NCBI GenBank assembly: GCA_903861145.1
Contig: CAIOTH010000033.1
Span: 1-64,000 of the forward strand
Source of the DNA: an uncultured Bacteroidota bacterium
GTDB taxonomy: Bacteria; Bacteroidota; Bacteroidia; Chitinophagales; LD1
Direction: 5' to 3'
DNA length: 64,000 bases
A model generated the notes under the pieces. It saw only the letters and a list, made by a program, of their open reading frames with translations. It did not search any database and was not told the DNA's origin. Numbering within the stretch: position 1 is the stretch's first letter; each line of letters opens with the position of its first letter. A program made the translations under genes and the position numbers. Shown piece after piece: positions 18,451 to 29,273 of this stretch.

Positions 18451-18484
18451 AAAATGCCCTTGATTTTTCAAGGGCATTTTTGTT
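18451..18484 (+). terminator. Intrinsic terminator after rpmE
   Basis: The stem AAATGCCCTTGA/TCAAGGGCATTT (12 bp, T-rich loop) is followed by a T-rich tail, beginning 22 nt after the stop codon. Confidence 0.88.
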
Positions 18485-18605
18485 TTATGGCGCACACTGT
18501 TTCAGCAGCTTTGCATTTCGGGTAATTTTAGGTTTCATAACCCCTGGTAATTATGACCTAAATCATATTTCCACTATCTATCATTTTAAGAACTTTATAC
18601 CTGTA

Positions 18606-19814
18606 ATGATTACCCTTAAAAATAGCGCGGAAAAGGTACATTTGTTTGAAGGCAAAAAAACAAACAGAGTGGACTTAGACCCCTATATAAACCCCGAAGC
18701 GCTTTTTGAGTTTGCAGGCCAGGGCATAATAGTTGCCCGGCCTGACGGTGAAATTGTAAAAATTAACCGTGCCGCCGAGTTGATGTTTGGGTACGAACCC
18801 CACGAACTTTTAAAGCGCCGTACCGAATTGCTAATTGATGAGGGTTTTGAGCCCGCCTATATTTTGTTGCGTCGCGACTTTATGTACCCGGCAAAAACGC
18901 GGGCACTTGGTACCGGCCTCGAGTTAATTGCTAAAAGGAAAGATGGTGGCCGCTTTCCGGTGGAAATCGGGTTGAATATAATTGATACACCCGAGGGCAA
19001 ATTTGCCATGGCTGTTATTATTGATATTACGCAACGCAGGCAGCAAGAGGATCTTTTAAAAAAGGCACACCTCAATTTGCAATACTACACACGCGAACTG
19101 CAGGCATCAAACTTCGAGCTTGAAAATTTTGCCTACGTTTCATCGCACGATTTGTTGGAGCCGCTACGAAAAATACGTGCTTTTGGGGCGCGTCTTAAAA
19201 CAGCCGAAACCGAAAACATAACAGCACCGGGAAAAGAATACCTGGACCGCATACTGCATGCCACCGACCGAATGGAAAGCCTGATTAACGACCTGCTTAC
19301 TTTTTCGCGTTTATCAACCCGGTCGCTGCCATTTGTAACGGTAGATTTGAACGTTATTTTAAAGGAAGTGATGAACGACCTTGAAGTAACTATCGAAAAC
19401 ACAAAAGCGCGTATTGAGGCGGTTACCCTGCCGGTTATTGAGGCCGAGCCTACACAAATTCGCCAGCTTTTTCAAAACCTTATAGCCAACGCTGTAAAAT
19501 TTAAAAAAGAACGCGAATCACCGCTCATTAAAATTGACTTCACCAAAAATGAAGCCGAGCCCGACAGAGAAACTTATCATATAAGCTTTACCGATAACGG
19601 TATTGGCTTTGATGAAAAATATAAGGACAAGATATTTAATATATTTCAAACCCTTGCGGGCCGTAAATACGAGGGCAGCGGCATTGGCCTGGCCATTTGT
19701 CGCAAAATTGCTATCAGGCATGGTGGCAACATTGTCGCAAAAAGCGCCGTTAATATCGGCTCGGTTTTTATAGTTTCGCTTGCGGCTAAACAAGTAACCC
19801 CGCCGCAACAATAA
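18606..19814 (+). CDS. Cytosolic PAS-domain sensor histidine kinase
   Basis: This is a 402-residue kinase without membrane segments. The PAS domain spans about residues 30-145 (ALFEFAGQGIIVARPDGEIVKINRAAELMFGYEP ... ERKDG-like RKDGGRFPVEIGL). The dimerisation/phospho-acceptor box is FAYVSSHDLLEPLRKI, the N box NLIANAVKF, the G1 box FTDNGIGF and the G2 box GSGIGLAIC. The ORF-track start lies in the rpmE terminator; the ATG at 18606 is more reasonable. A receiver/kinase hybrid gene begins 43 nt downstream, suggesting that the two form one signalling unit. The H-box (HDLLEPLRK) resembles the bacteriophytochrome/HWE-adjacent HisKA type. The signal is unknown. Confidence 0.9.
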   Translation: MITLKNSAEKVHLFEGKKTNRVDLDPYINPEALFEFAGQGIIVARPDGEIVKINRAAELMFGYEPHELLKRRTELLIDEGFEPAYILLRRDFMYPAKTRALGTGLELIAKRKDGGRFPVEIGLNIIDTPEGKFAMAVIIDITQRRQQEDLLKKAHLNLQYYTRELQASNFELENFAYVSSHDLLEPLRKIRAFGARLKTAETENITAPGKEYLDRILHATDRMESLINDLLTFSRLSTRSLPFVTVDLNVILKEVMNDLEVTIENTKARIEAVTLPVIEAEPTQIRQLFQNLIANAVKFKKERESPLIKIDFTKNEAEPDRETYHISFTDNGIGFDEKYKDKIFNIFQTLAGRKYEGSGIGLAICRKIAIRHGGNIVAKSAVNIGSVFIVSLAAKQVTPPQQ

Positions 19815-19857
19815 ACAACCTGCCTTGCGCATAACGGGCAGGTAAGGTTAACCTGCT

Positions 19858-21066
19858 ATGGATAACGAAATTAAAGTGCTGGTAATTGACGATGATGAAG
19901 AGGACTTTATCATTATTAAAGACGTTATGGCCGAGTTGCCCCACGGTAAGTATGTTTTGGAGTGGAGTGAATCGTACGAAGAGGCTTTAGCTGTAATTGA
20001 GGAAAAAAAGCACGACGTTTATTTGGTTGATTACAGGTTAGGCGCTAAAACCGGCCTTGAGTTAATTGAAGAAGCAATTGCAAAAGGTAATGAGGCGCCG
20101 TTTATTATCCTTACCGGGCAAAGCGATTTGGAGGTTGATACCCTTGCCATGCAGGCCGGTGCTGCCGATTACCTGGTTAAAAGCACCATTACCGCCCTGT
20201 CCCTAGAGCGTTCCATTCGTTACAGCATGCAGCAGGCTAAAAACATACACGCATTTAGAGAATTGAATGTTGAACTGGAAAACCGCGTGCGCGAACGAAC
20301 CTATGTGTTGGAGCACGCCATGAAAGAACTTGAAAAGTCGCGGACTGAATTAAGTATATCGTTGGAAAGGGAAAAAGAAGTGAACGAAATGAAATCGCGT
20401 TTCGTTTCAATGGCATCGCACGAGTTTCGTACACCCCTGGCAACTATTCTTTCATCGCTGGCCCTTATTTCAAAGTATGCCGCCGCGGGAGAGCATGAAA
20501 AAGAGAAAAAGCACATTGAGCGAATTAAAGCATCAGTACACGGTCTTGCCGATTTGCTGAACGATTTCCTTTCGGTAAGTAAATTGGAAGAGGGTAAAGT
20601 GAGACTGCACCCCGAACATTTCAGGGTGGCCGAGTTGGTGGCTGAGGTTATTGAAGAAATGCAAACCGTTGCCAGGCCGGGCCAGTTACTAAACTACAAG
20701 CATGTAGGTAATGCTGATGTGATGTTAGATAAAAAGATATTGAGGCACATTTTGCTAAACCTTGTATCGAACGCCATTAAGTTTTCGCCTATTAATGCCG
20801 AAGTGTTTGTGCACTCGCTGGTTGAAGGCCATATGCTTACTCTGCGCGTTGAAGATTGTGGGGTGGGAATACCGGAAGGAGACCAGAAGCATTTGTTTGA
20901 ACGGTTCTTTAGGGGCAAAAACGCAACCAACATTCAGGGCACCGGCCTGGGGTTACACATTGTGGCCAACTATCTTAAATTACTTGGCGGTACTATTTCT
21001 GTGCGCAGCGATATGAGCGGTGGATCGGTTTTTAAAGTTCAAATACCGGTTGGAGAAAGCAAATAG
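19858..21066 (+). CDS. Response-regulator receiver fused to a histidine kinase
   Basis: The N-terminal receiver domain (about residues 1-125) has VLVIDDDEEDF, the phospho-acceptor aspartate in VYLVDYRLG, FIILTGQSD and the lysine in YLVKSTI. A coiled-coil linker (residues 130-180) leads to HisKA (MASHEFRTPLATIL) and HATPase (NLVSNAIKFS, VEDCGVGI, GTGLGLHIV). This order, receiver first and kinase second, suits relay of a phosphate from the upstream PAS kinase. No DNA-binding or output domain is attached, so the final output gene must be elsewhere. The ATG at 19858 is clear. Confidence 0.92.
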   Translation: MDNEIKVLVIDDDEEDFIIIKDVMAELPHGKYVLEWSESYEEALAVIEEKKHDVYLVDYRLGAKTGLELIEEAIAKGNEAPFIILTGQSDLEVDTLAMQAGAADYLVKSTITALSLERSIRYSMQQAKNIHAFRELNVELENRVRERTYVLEHAMKELEKSRTELSISLEREKEVNEMKSRFVSMASHEFRTPLATILSSLALISKYAAAGEHEKEKKHIERIKASVHGLADLLNDFLSVSKLEEGKVRLHPEHFRVAELVAEVIEEMQTVARPGQLLNYKHVGNADVMLDKKILRHILLNLVSNAIKFSPINAEVFVHSLVEGHMLTLRVEDCGVGIPEGDQKHLFERFFRGKNATNIQGTGLGLHIVANYLKLLGGTISVRSDMSGGSVFKVQIPVGESK

Positions 21067-21732
21067 CCTTATTTAGTCTGGTTAAACGCTACTTTAATAA
21101 TTGCCAGGAAATTCTTTCGAAACAAGATGTAATAAGATGGGCTCAGGGATATTTTTTTACTTGTTTAAAAATCAGTTACTTATAAATAATGGTAAGTTAA
21201 AATCGTAAAAAGAATAATTTTAAAAGACATTTAATAAGCATGACTATCGTTGTTATTTAAACCACAACTTTGGTATAAATAATAAAAATAGCATTTAGAT
21301 ATAAATATTTTGTTATTGATTTATGCGTCAATCATCTTAGTGTATAAATATTACCAGCATTTTCTTTATTCCTTATTAGCTTGACATACAACTAAAGTCA
21401 TCTTATTTTAGATTTAAGTTTAGGCTCCCCATCTAAACCGAATGCACCACCAAAAATTAATTTATTGTTTATAGTAACACTCACTCGTGTTAGCTTGTAT
21501 GTTGTTTGATTTTGAATGTGAATGTTTGAGTGAAATTTACCTCCCCATTTTGCTAAAACACGCAACCTAAAACCAGGTTGTTGTTTTCCCCCTTTGTTGC
21601 TGGTTCGTTATTCAGCGGCCACGGTTATGTATATAACCATGCGCAGTTGTATTGCATATCCGGTATCAACATTACTGTGTTATTATAGTAAATAGTTATA
21701 TAAACGTTAATTGAATAATTAAATCCACAAGT
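21067..21732. other. 666-nt AT-rich intergenic region
   Basis: No ORF, RNA gene or strong hairpin was recognised. It is markedly AT-rich compared with the flanking genes and presumably holds the promoter of the downstream giant surface-protein gene. Confidence 0.5.
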
Positions 21733-23970
21733 ATGAAGCAGGTTTTACTTTGCACTATCGCAGCTTTGTTTTTATCGTTAACCGGTTTTGCCCAAACGCC
21801 GCAATATTTGCCTTACCAGGCAGTAGCGCGTAACACGGCGGGTAATTTGCTTTCCAACCAAAACGTTACACTTCGTTTTACTGTGCACGATGTAAGTGCC
21901 ACCGGAACTATTTTGTACCAGGAAAAACACTCGGCAACTACCAACAAGTTGGGCTTGTTTAATGTAAATATTGGCGCAGGCACGGTGCTTAGTGGCACTT
22001 TTGGCAGTATTGCCTGGGGCAGTGGCACGGCTAAATACATGCAGGTTGAAATTGACCCTACCGGTGGTACAACCTACACCGATATGGGCGCTTCGCAAAT
22101 GATGAGTGTGCCTTATGCACTATATGCAGGCAGCGCTGGTTCGGCAAGCGGCACTGCGGGTGGCGATTTAACGGGAACTTATCCTAATCCATCCTTAGCA
22201 AATGCAGGCACCTCGGGCACTTATACCAAAGTAACTACCGATGCTAAAGGGCGTGTAACCTCAGGCTCAAACCTTACTGCAACCGATATCCCTACAGGTA
22301 ATTTAACCGAAAGCACCTCCAGCGTTTTATCAATAACAGGCGGTAACAGCTCGGTTGTAGGCACTGGTACCTCTATCCAGGTAAAACAGGCTTCGGGTTC
22401 ACAAAACGGATATCTTTCATCAACCGACTATACTACCTTTAATAACAAGCAACACACGGTTACATTAACCACTACCGGAGATAATGGTGCGGCGACCTTT
22501 AACTCTGGCACCGGCGCTTTAAACATTCCTAATTATTCTTTAACTGGTTTGGGTGGAGTTGGATTAACAGATTTAGGTGCAACTGCCCCTTTAAACTATG
22601 ACAATAGCACAGGCACATTTTCAATACCAGTGGCAAGCACATCTGCCAACGGATATCTTTCATCTGCTGCCTATACTACTTTTAATAACAAGCAAACTAC
22701 AGTTTCGTTAAGCACTACAGGTAACAACGGTGCTGCAACATTTAACAGCAGTACAGGTGCACTAAACATTCCGGACTATACTCTTGCAGGTTTGGGCGGA
22801 ATTAGTTTAACCGGTTTAAGCGCATCGGCACCTTTAAATTATAATAACACTACCGGTGCGTTCAGCATCAATTCTGGTGGTATTGGTAATTCATTATTGG
22901 CTAACCCATCTTTAACGGTTACCGCCGGCACCGGCTTAAGCGGTGGTGGCTCGGTAAGTTTAGGTGGCACGGTTACTTTAACTAACGCGGGTGTTACATC
23001 GCTTACCGCGGGCACAGGGGTTAGTTTATCGGGTAGCACCGGTGCTATTACGGTAAACGTATCGGCATCAGGTATTGGTGCTATAACATCGTTAAACGGT
23101 TTAAGCGGTACTTCGCAAACTTTTGCTAATGGCACTTCGGGTACTGCACCTGCTTTTGCTTCATCGGGCACGGTACATACCTTAAATATACCAATGGCTT
23201 CAACCACATCGGTTACCGCAGGCCTTTTATCTAATACTGATTGGAACACTTTTAATAATAAAGTAGGCGGCTCGGGCACAACCAACAACCTGGCTAAATT
23301 TACCGGTACCGCTGCTATAGGCAATAGTCTTTTGGCAGATAACGGAACCTCGTTATACCTAAGCAATAACGGGGGAGGAGATAGTAAGGCAATATTGGAC
23401 TTAACCAATAGTGGTAACCTGGCATTTTTGCCACCCAGCATGACTTATGCTCAGGAGCAAACCCTGGCACCGCCAACTACTTCTACCAATGGCTACGTAG
23501 CTTACAACACTACATCTAACTGTTTAGATTTGTTTACCAATGGCCACTGGCAATCTATTTATTGCGGATGTCCAACACTACCGGCGCTGGTAGGAATAAC
23601 CGGTAACATTTCGGTTTGTGCCGGCAGTACACAAAGTTACGTAGTACCTGCTATTACAGGTGCCACATCATATACCTGGACAGTAACCGGCAACCCCACA
23701 ATAACCGGGCAAGGCAGTAACTCTATTTCGTTTACCGCTCCATCAGGCACCACCTATACCGTGTCGGTTACTGCAGCAAACGCATGTACCGGAGCACAGG
23801 CAAGCAGTGTAAGTAAAACACTCGGCGTATCCGATTTTTCAGGTTCACCGGCAACTCCAACCTGGAGCGGAACTGCCCCGTCTGTTAATGTTTGTACCAG
23901 CGCAACGGCTACATATACAGTTACCAGCCTTTTTGGAAGCAGTGGTACAGGGGTTGTTACCTATTCGTGA
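21733..23970 (+). pseudogene. Giant tail-fibre-like/Ig-like/glycine-rich surface protein, N-terminal half (ends at premature TGA)
   Basis: A signal peptide (MKQVLLCTIAALFLSLTGFAQ) precedes a domain (LPYQAVARNTAGNLLSNQNVTLRFTV) common at the start of Bacteroidota tail-fibre-like surface proteins. A phage-tail-fibre-like linker follows (GGDLTGTYPNPSLA, VTTDAKGRVTSG), then ~81-residue repeats containing GYLSS-YTTFNNKQ and GAATFNS-TGALNIP (at 22406 and 22649, period 243 nt). Ig/PKD-like modules begin near residue 615. Translation ends at TGA 23968-23970, in the middle of an Ig-like repeat. The sister repeat 624 nt downstream has TGG there, in context TATTCxTGG. The frame is open on both sides, so this and 24118-26310 are one 1525-codon gene with a nonsense change. 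Confidence 0.85.
22406..22800 (+). repeat. 243-nt tandem-type coding repeat in the giant surface gene
   Basis: Two units begin with ACGGATATCTTTCAT at 22406 and 22649 and share the TTTAATAACAAGCAA and ACATTCC words. A partial third unit (AATACTGATTGGAACACTTT) appears near 23235. The units have diverged at synonymous sites, so they are old duplications. Confidence 0.7.
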
Positions 23971-26310
23971 ACTGTAAGTGCAACCGGTAGCGCTACAGCT
24001 ACTATTACAGCAAATAGTGCAACAGCAAACAGCTCAACACCAGCTACATTTACTTCTACCTCTTCTCCCTCAATAACTTTAAACTATGGGTCAGGAACAG
24101 GTACGGTTACTGTAAGTGTGGTAGCAATAAATACATGTAATGCCAGTTCGGCTTTGTCTGTTGGCCCTATAACTGTTTCGACCCAGCTTGCGGGTACAAC
24201 TCCTGCAACGCCAAGTATCAGCACGGGTTCCCCGGTGTGCGGTGGTTCGGCGGCTACTATTTCTGTAACAGCTGTTAGTGGTGCAACATCTTATACCTGG
24301 ACGGGCGTTCCTATAGGATTTTCGGTTACCACCGGTAGCATAACAAGCAGCGCTTTTGGTGGTACATTGGGTAATACCGGTGGTATATACAATTTAGGTG
24401 TTACGGCAAGCAATGGTTGCAGCTCAAGCAGTGCAAGTAGCACCACGCCTGTAGCTGTTTACACTGGTGCACCGGCAACTCCTACTTGGAACCCAACTCC
24501 TGCTGCCAATGTTTGTACCTCAACCAATGGCGTTACATACACTGTAACAAACCTTATTGGTACCAGCGGTACGGGTGTTATTACATATTCATGGACAGTA
24601 AGTGCAACCGGTAGTGCAACGGCAACCATTACGGCAAACAGCACAACGGCAAATAGCACAACGCCCGCAACATATACATCAACATCTTCTCCCTCTATAA
24701 CTTTAAATTACGGTACAGGCGCTGGAACAGTTACCGTAAGCGCGGTAGCAATTAATACATGCAACAGCAGCAGCGCACTTTCTGCAACAATTACGGTTTC
24801 AACTCAACTTGTCGGAACTACACCGGTAACCCCGGGTATGAGCCCGGTTTCGCCAATTTGTAGCGGCACATCCGCAACAATCTCAACAACGGCAGTTACA
24901 GGTGCTACCAGTTATGCATGGACAGGAGTGCCTACAGGTTTTTCTCTTACGGCAGGATCACTTACCAGTAATTCATTTACCGGCACTATAGGCTCTACAG
25001 GTGGCACATTTAACGTAGGTGTTACTGCCAGCAATGGTTGTAGTACAACCAGTGCAAGTAGCACATTGCCGGTAACAGTTTATACCGGTGTTCCTCCGAC
25101 CCCGTCATGGACTGCAGCACCTGCAACTTCAATTTGCCCAAGCCAAACCATTACCTACGCTATAACCGCTTTAACTGGTGCAACGGGCGCTGCAAATTAT
25201 ACATGGACATTTACGGTAACCGGCAGTGCCAGCGCAACGGTTAACGGCACAACCGTAACTGCGTCTAACTCACCTTATACCATCTCAAATACCGCCACTA
25301 CTTCGTATTCTGTGGCGTATGGTAGTGGCTCGGGTTCTCTTGCTATTACGGTTGCCGGCAATAATGCGTGTGGCTCTACTGCGGCGCCGCTCTCGACCAC
25401 AATTACCGTGGGGGTACCTCATGGTAATTATACCTGGAGCACAGCCGGAGCTCAAACTACTGTAACCCTATCCTCTTGCGTTACCAACGTCTCTTTTACG
25501 GTTATTGGTGGCTCTGGCGGGGTTTCTTCAGCAGGTGGAACTCCCGGTCTTGGGGCTATCATTACCGGAACAATTACAACAACTGGTGGAGGATCGTTTA
25601 CTGCTTATGTAGGTAGCCAGGGCGGTGCCGGATCAAGTGCAACAGGCGGTAGTGCCGGCTCAAACGGTGGAAGTGCCATCTTGGGTGCTCCTGGAGAAGG
25701 TGCGGCGGGCGGTAGTGGTACGGCCAGCGGCGCCTCTGGTGGTGGTGGCGGTGCCGCCTCTGAGCTGGTCGGCGGTAACCAATCCGCGATTTATGCAGGC
25801 GGTGGCGGCGGTGCTGGCGATGATCCTAATACGGGCTGCGCAGGATTGATGAGTGGGGGCAATGCCGGTACCATGACGCTGGGTAATGCCAATGTCGGAG
25901 CTAACGGAGCAGGATGTACAGGAGCCTCAGGACGTTGTAATAGTTCTAGTAACCAAAACACTTATGGACAGGGTGGAACGCAAAGTGCAGGTGGATATGG
26001 TGGAGATCCATTTAGCTATTCCACAAGCGCGGAGTGCGGAAGCAATGGAAGTTATTTATCAGGTAATGGCGGAGCCGGCGGTTACGACAAAAGCACAAAT
26101 AATTATGGCGGCGGCGGTGGCGGCGGTGGCTGGGCCGGCGGCGGCGGCGGAAGCGGCGGCGGCGGTGGCGGTGGTTCAAGTTATGTTAATACTACTGCAT
26201 ATACATCGGGTGGTATAACCTATACATTTAGTTATAGCACCACTTCGCCAAATGGTAGTGTTAGCGGCACAGGCGTAGCCGGTGGCGGACAAATCATACT
26301 ACAGTATTAA
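23971..26310 (+). pseudogene. In-frame continuation of the giant surface protein: Ig-like repeats and glycine-rich C-terminus
   Basis: The frame continues without a break from the TGA at 23968. The ORF track starts it at an internal GTG (24118), which has no signal peptide. It holds further ~208-residue Ig-like repeats (SAxSYTWTGVPxGFS ... FNVGVTASNGCS; PATPTWNPTPAANVC). The C-terminal domain is glycine-rich (about residues 490-730 of the track ORF), with GGGG runs and a final SSYVN ... GGGQIILQY. This resembles the bacterial 'glycine-rich protein' domain, whose function is unknown. There is no T9SS sorting tail. The G-rich stretch at 26100-26180 is a strongly purine/GGC-biased patch. The 3' neighbour at 26413 starts a separate gene. 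Confidence 0.8.
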
Positions 26311-26412
26311 TTGATGTATGGCGGTAGAAATGAATTAGGATTTTGAAAACCAGGTATTGCATAATTGAACTATAAATTTTAAACGTGCAATGCATTCAAT
26401 AAATAGAGGCAA

Positions 26413-29268
26413 ATGAAATTTAAATATATAATCCTCTTACTGGCAATCCTGCAAACCGGCCTAACCGGTTTACAGGCGCAAACAACGCTAAGCCCAAGTG
26501 TACAAGCTACACAAGGCGGCCAGGCAACCGGCAGTAACGTTGACCTGCAGTGGAACATGGGAGAAACTTTTATCCCTACCCTCACAGCAGGCAGCACTAT
26601 ACTAAGCCAGGGTTTTGAGCAACCTGAAATTGAAATTGTTACCGGGGCCATAACCGGCGGCCCTTTTTGTTTGGCTCAACCAATTACCGTTCCGTTTACT
26701 ACTGATGGTTATGTTGATGCATCAAACGTTTACACTGCACAGCTGTCTGATGCCAGTGGTAGTTTTGCCAGCCCGATAGCAATAGGCACATTAACCAGTA
26801 CGGCTATATCGGGTTCAATTTCCGCCACGCTGCCCTCTGCAATAGCCTGGGGTACCGGTTATTTGGTGCGGGTAATAAGTTCGGCGCCGGTGTTTAATGG
26901 TAAAGCTACCTCATCGGCTATTTCTATAGGTTTATGCAGTAATACTTGGATAGGAACTACTACCGATTGGACAAACCCGGCTAACTGGAGCGCAGGTGTA
27001 TCTCCTTCCTCGTGTGGCGATAACGTTATTATCCCGGCCAACGCTAATAATTACCCGGTGTTAACCGGCAATGCCACGGCGGGTGGGGTAACTATAGCAA
27101 ATGGTGCGGATATCAATCTTCAAAATTACAATTTGTCTATATGCGGTAACTGGGCGGGGCCAGGTAGTGGTGTAGCAACCGTAACCGGTACCGGTTTGGT
27201 AATTCTAAACGGTAGCTCGGCGCAAACCATAAGCGGCCAAACCGTAGTGCAGGAAATGATGCTTAATAACCCCGCGGGTGTAACTATGCAAGGCTACTCA
27301 AGCCTCGCAATATATACCGCACTCGATCTTAAAGCAGGTACCTTTAATGCAAACGGTGGTTCGGTATTTTTTAAAAGCACTTCGGTTAGCAGCGTAGCCA
27401 TAATAGATAATTTTAGCGCAGGTTATACCGGAACTATTACGGGCAATATTACTGCCGAGCGCTATTTTACCACACCAAGTGCCAATTCGTACGGCCAGCA
27501 CTTACTAGGCACACCTGTTAGCGGCCTCGATTTATCGGTTTTTGGCGCCCACGGGGCAGGCGCCTTTGTAATTCCACAATCTGATTGCGATGAAACAAGA
27601 CTGGCTTTTGGGTCGCCCTATGGCAATGTGTTTAGTTATCACGAAGCTAACGGCGCGGCTTGCGAAGAGGCACAGTGGCGGGTTGAGGGGCAGGGCCCTG
27701 CTCAAATCGGCGTTGGTTATTCGGTTGTGCTTAATGGAACCGGTACATTTAGTGTAAACGGGCCTACTAATTTATCAGATGTTTCGGTGGGCAACTGTAC
27801 CAATAGCGGGTGGAACAATACCTCGCTTCAAAACCGGCCTTACGATGGCGGCTGGCAATTTCTTTCGAACCCTTACCTGGCAACACTGCAAATAGATGCA
27901 TCGCTTAACAGCGGCTCGTTTGATAACCAGGTGCAGGTTTGGAACACCAGTACCGGTAGCTATACCCTTACAACGACTGTTGCTCCCTTCCAGGGTTTTA
28001 TGGTGCATAAAACTGCAGTTGGCGGCACTGCGGCCACTTATGTAATAAAGGCCAGCGAAAGAGTAAGGAACCCACAAACGTTTTACCAGTTAAATGCTAA
28101 TCAATTAACCCTGGTGGCTTTAAATAATGCCACCGGTTTGACCGATCAAACTGTTATTGGCTTTAACCCAAATGCTACTGATACTTTCGATGCGCGCTTT
28201 GACGCAAATAAACTACCGGGCGATTTGGATCGCCACACCATTTACAGCGTTAATAACGGGCAATGGATGGCACTGAATATGTTGCACGACCAGGCAACAA
28301 CCAGCACCGTACCAGTGGGCTTTGAACCCGGTACTACCGGTGCCTTTACCCTAAACCTTAACGGCGTAAATACCTTTGACCCTACCAGCTATATATACCT
28401 TGAAGACCAGGCACTGGGCGTAATGCACAATGCCCGTAATGGCGATTATTCGTTTACGGCTGATAGTGCTGATGCATGGGGCCGTTTTGTGGTGCATTTT
28501 ACCCCACCGGCCCAAATAACAACGCTTGATGCTACCTGTACATCGGCCGGTACCATCAATATTCAACAACCCGGTACGGCAGATTGGATATATACCTTAA
28601 CTGATAGTTCAAATGCCATTGTCACCAGCGGTATTTTGAACCAGGGCAATGCAGTAACAGTAGACGTAGCACCGGGTACCTACCTGCTAACGCTTACCGA
28701 TACCAATAACTATGTGGCTGTAAAATCTATACAGGTAAACGGGTCGCAAATGTTGTCGGCGGCCTTTAATGTATCAAGAGATACAGTGCAAATTCAGCAG
28801 AGTGTGGTGTTAACGGCTACTGCAAATGGCGCCACCAACTACCAATGGAATTTAGGAAACGGCATTGTGGTTAACGGCGCTACCGTTACGGTAAGCTATG
28901 CACAGGCAGGCTCATATAATTTAACCCTGCTTGTTACAAGTGCAGGTGGTTGCACCTCAACACAAACGCAAACTATTATTGTGCTGCCTGCCAGTACTAC
29001 AGGTTTAAGTAATCTGACTGCAAACTCAAAAATCGGAATATGGAGCCACGACAATAAAGTTTATGTGGATTTTACTGCTTTGCAAAAAGTTGACGCCACA
29101 GTTATAATTTATGATATCTTGGGTCAGCAAATAAGTAGTGAGAAGGTAACTAACAGCCTGCTATACCAAAAGGAGCTTGACCAGATTGAAGCAGCCTATT
29201 TTGTAGTAATGGTTAAAAACGATGATAAAATTACCACCAAAAAGGTGTTTATAATGAATTACAAATAA
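26413..29268 (+). CDS. Secreted multidomain protein with PKD domain and T9SS type A tail
   Basis: This 951-residue protein is exported by Sec (MKFKYIILLLAILQTGLTGLQAQ) and then through T9SS. The N-terminal module (QATQGGQATGSNVDLQWNMGETFIPT ... QGFEQPE) is frequent in Bacteroidota surface proteins. It is followed by a 'W-x-G-T-TDWTNPANWSAG-P' segment with right-handed-repeat character (GGVTIANGADINLQNYNLSICG). A PKD-like domain is near residue 790 (ATNYQWNLGNGIVVNGATVTVSYAQAGSYNLTLLVTSAGGC). The sorting domain ends KVFIMNYK. Its stop is 5 nt before the PID-CTERM gene, so it heads the exosortase cluster. Ligand or substrate is unknown. Confidence 0.88.
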   Translation: MKFKYIILLLAILQTGLTGLQAQTTLSPSVQATQGGQATGSNVDLQWNMGETFIPTLTAGSTILSQGFEQPEIEIVTGAITGGPFCLAQPITVPFTTDGYVDASNVYTAQLSDASGSFASPIAIGTLTSTAISGSISATLPSAIAWGTGYLVRVISSAPVFNGKATSSAISIGLCSNTWIGTTTDWTNPANWSAGVSPSSCGDNVIIPANANNYPVLTGNATAGGVTIANGADINLQNYNLSICGNWAGPGSGVATVTGTGLVILNGSSAQTISGQTVVQEMMLNNPAGVTMQGYSSLAIYTALDLKAGTFNANGGSVFFKSTSVSSVAIIDNFSAGYTGTITGNITAERYFTTPSANSYGQHLLGTPVSGLDLSVFGAHGAGAFVIPQSDCDETRLAFGSPYGNVFSYHEANGAACEEAQWRVEGQGPAQIGVGYSVVLNGTGTFSVNGPTNLSDVSVGNCTNSGWNNTSLQNRPYDGGWQFLSNPYLATLQIDASLNSGSFDNQVQVWNTSTGSYTLTTTVAPFQGFMVHKTAVGGTAATYVIKASERVRNPQTFYQLNANQLTLVALNNATGLTDQTVIGFNPNATDTFDARFDANKLPGDLDRHTIYSVNNGQWMALNMLHDQATTSTVPVGFEPGTTGAFTLNLNGVNTFDPTSYIYLEDQALGVMHNARNGDYSFTADSADAWGRFVVHFTPPAQITTLDATCTSAGTINIQQPGTADWIYTLTDSSNAIVTSGILNQGNAVTVDVAPGTYLLTLTDTNNYVAVKSIQVNGSQMLSAAFNVSRDTVQIQQSVVLTATANGATNYQWNLGNGIVVNGATVTVSYAQAGSYNLTLLVTSAGGCTSTQTQTIIVLPASTTGLSNLTANSKIGIWSHDNKVYVDFTALQKVDATVIIYDILGQQISSEKVTNSLLYQKELDQIEAAYFVVMVKNDDKITTKKVFIMNYK

Positions 29269-29273
29269 AGGAC

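Noticed and set aside
22839-23441. 200-aa minus-strand ORF inside the giant surface gene
   Set aside because: Proline/valine/leucine-rich antisense of low-complexity Thr/Ser/Gly codons; no start context, no domain, and the plus-strand frame is clearly the gene.
23968-23970. TGA read as tryptophan (genetic code change)
   Set aside because: TGA is a normal stop for several ordinary genes here and no other internal TGA was noted in the conserved genes.
22400-25100. CRISPR-like array
   Set aside because: The repeats are coding, 243 or 624 nt in period, diverged at synonymous sites, with no short identical repeats or unique spacers.
25625-26218. Overlapping plus-strand ORFs (74 and 110 aa) in the glycine-rich domain
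   Set aside because: Alternative frames of GGC/GGT repeats giving Ala/Val-rich sequence without a domain.
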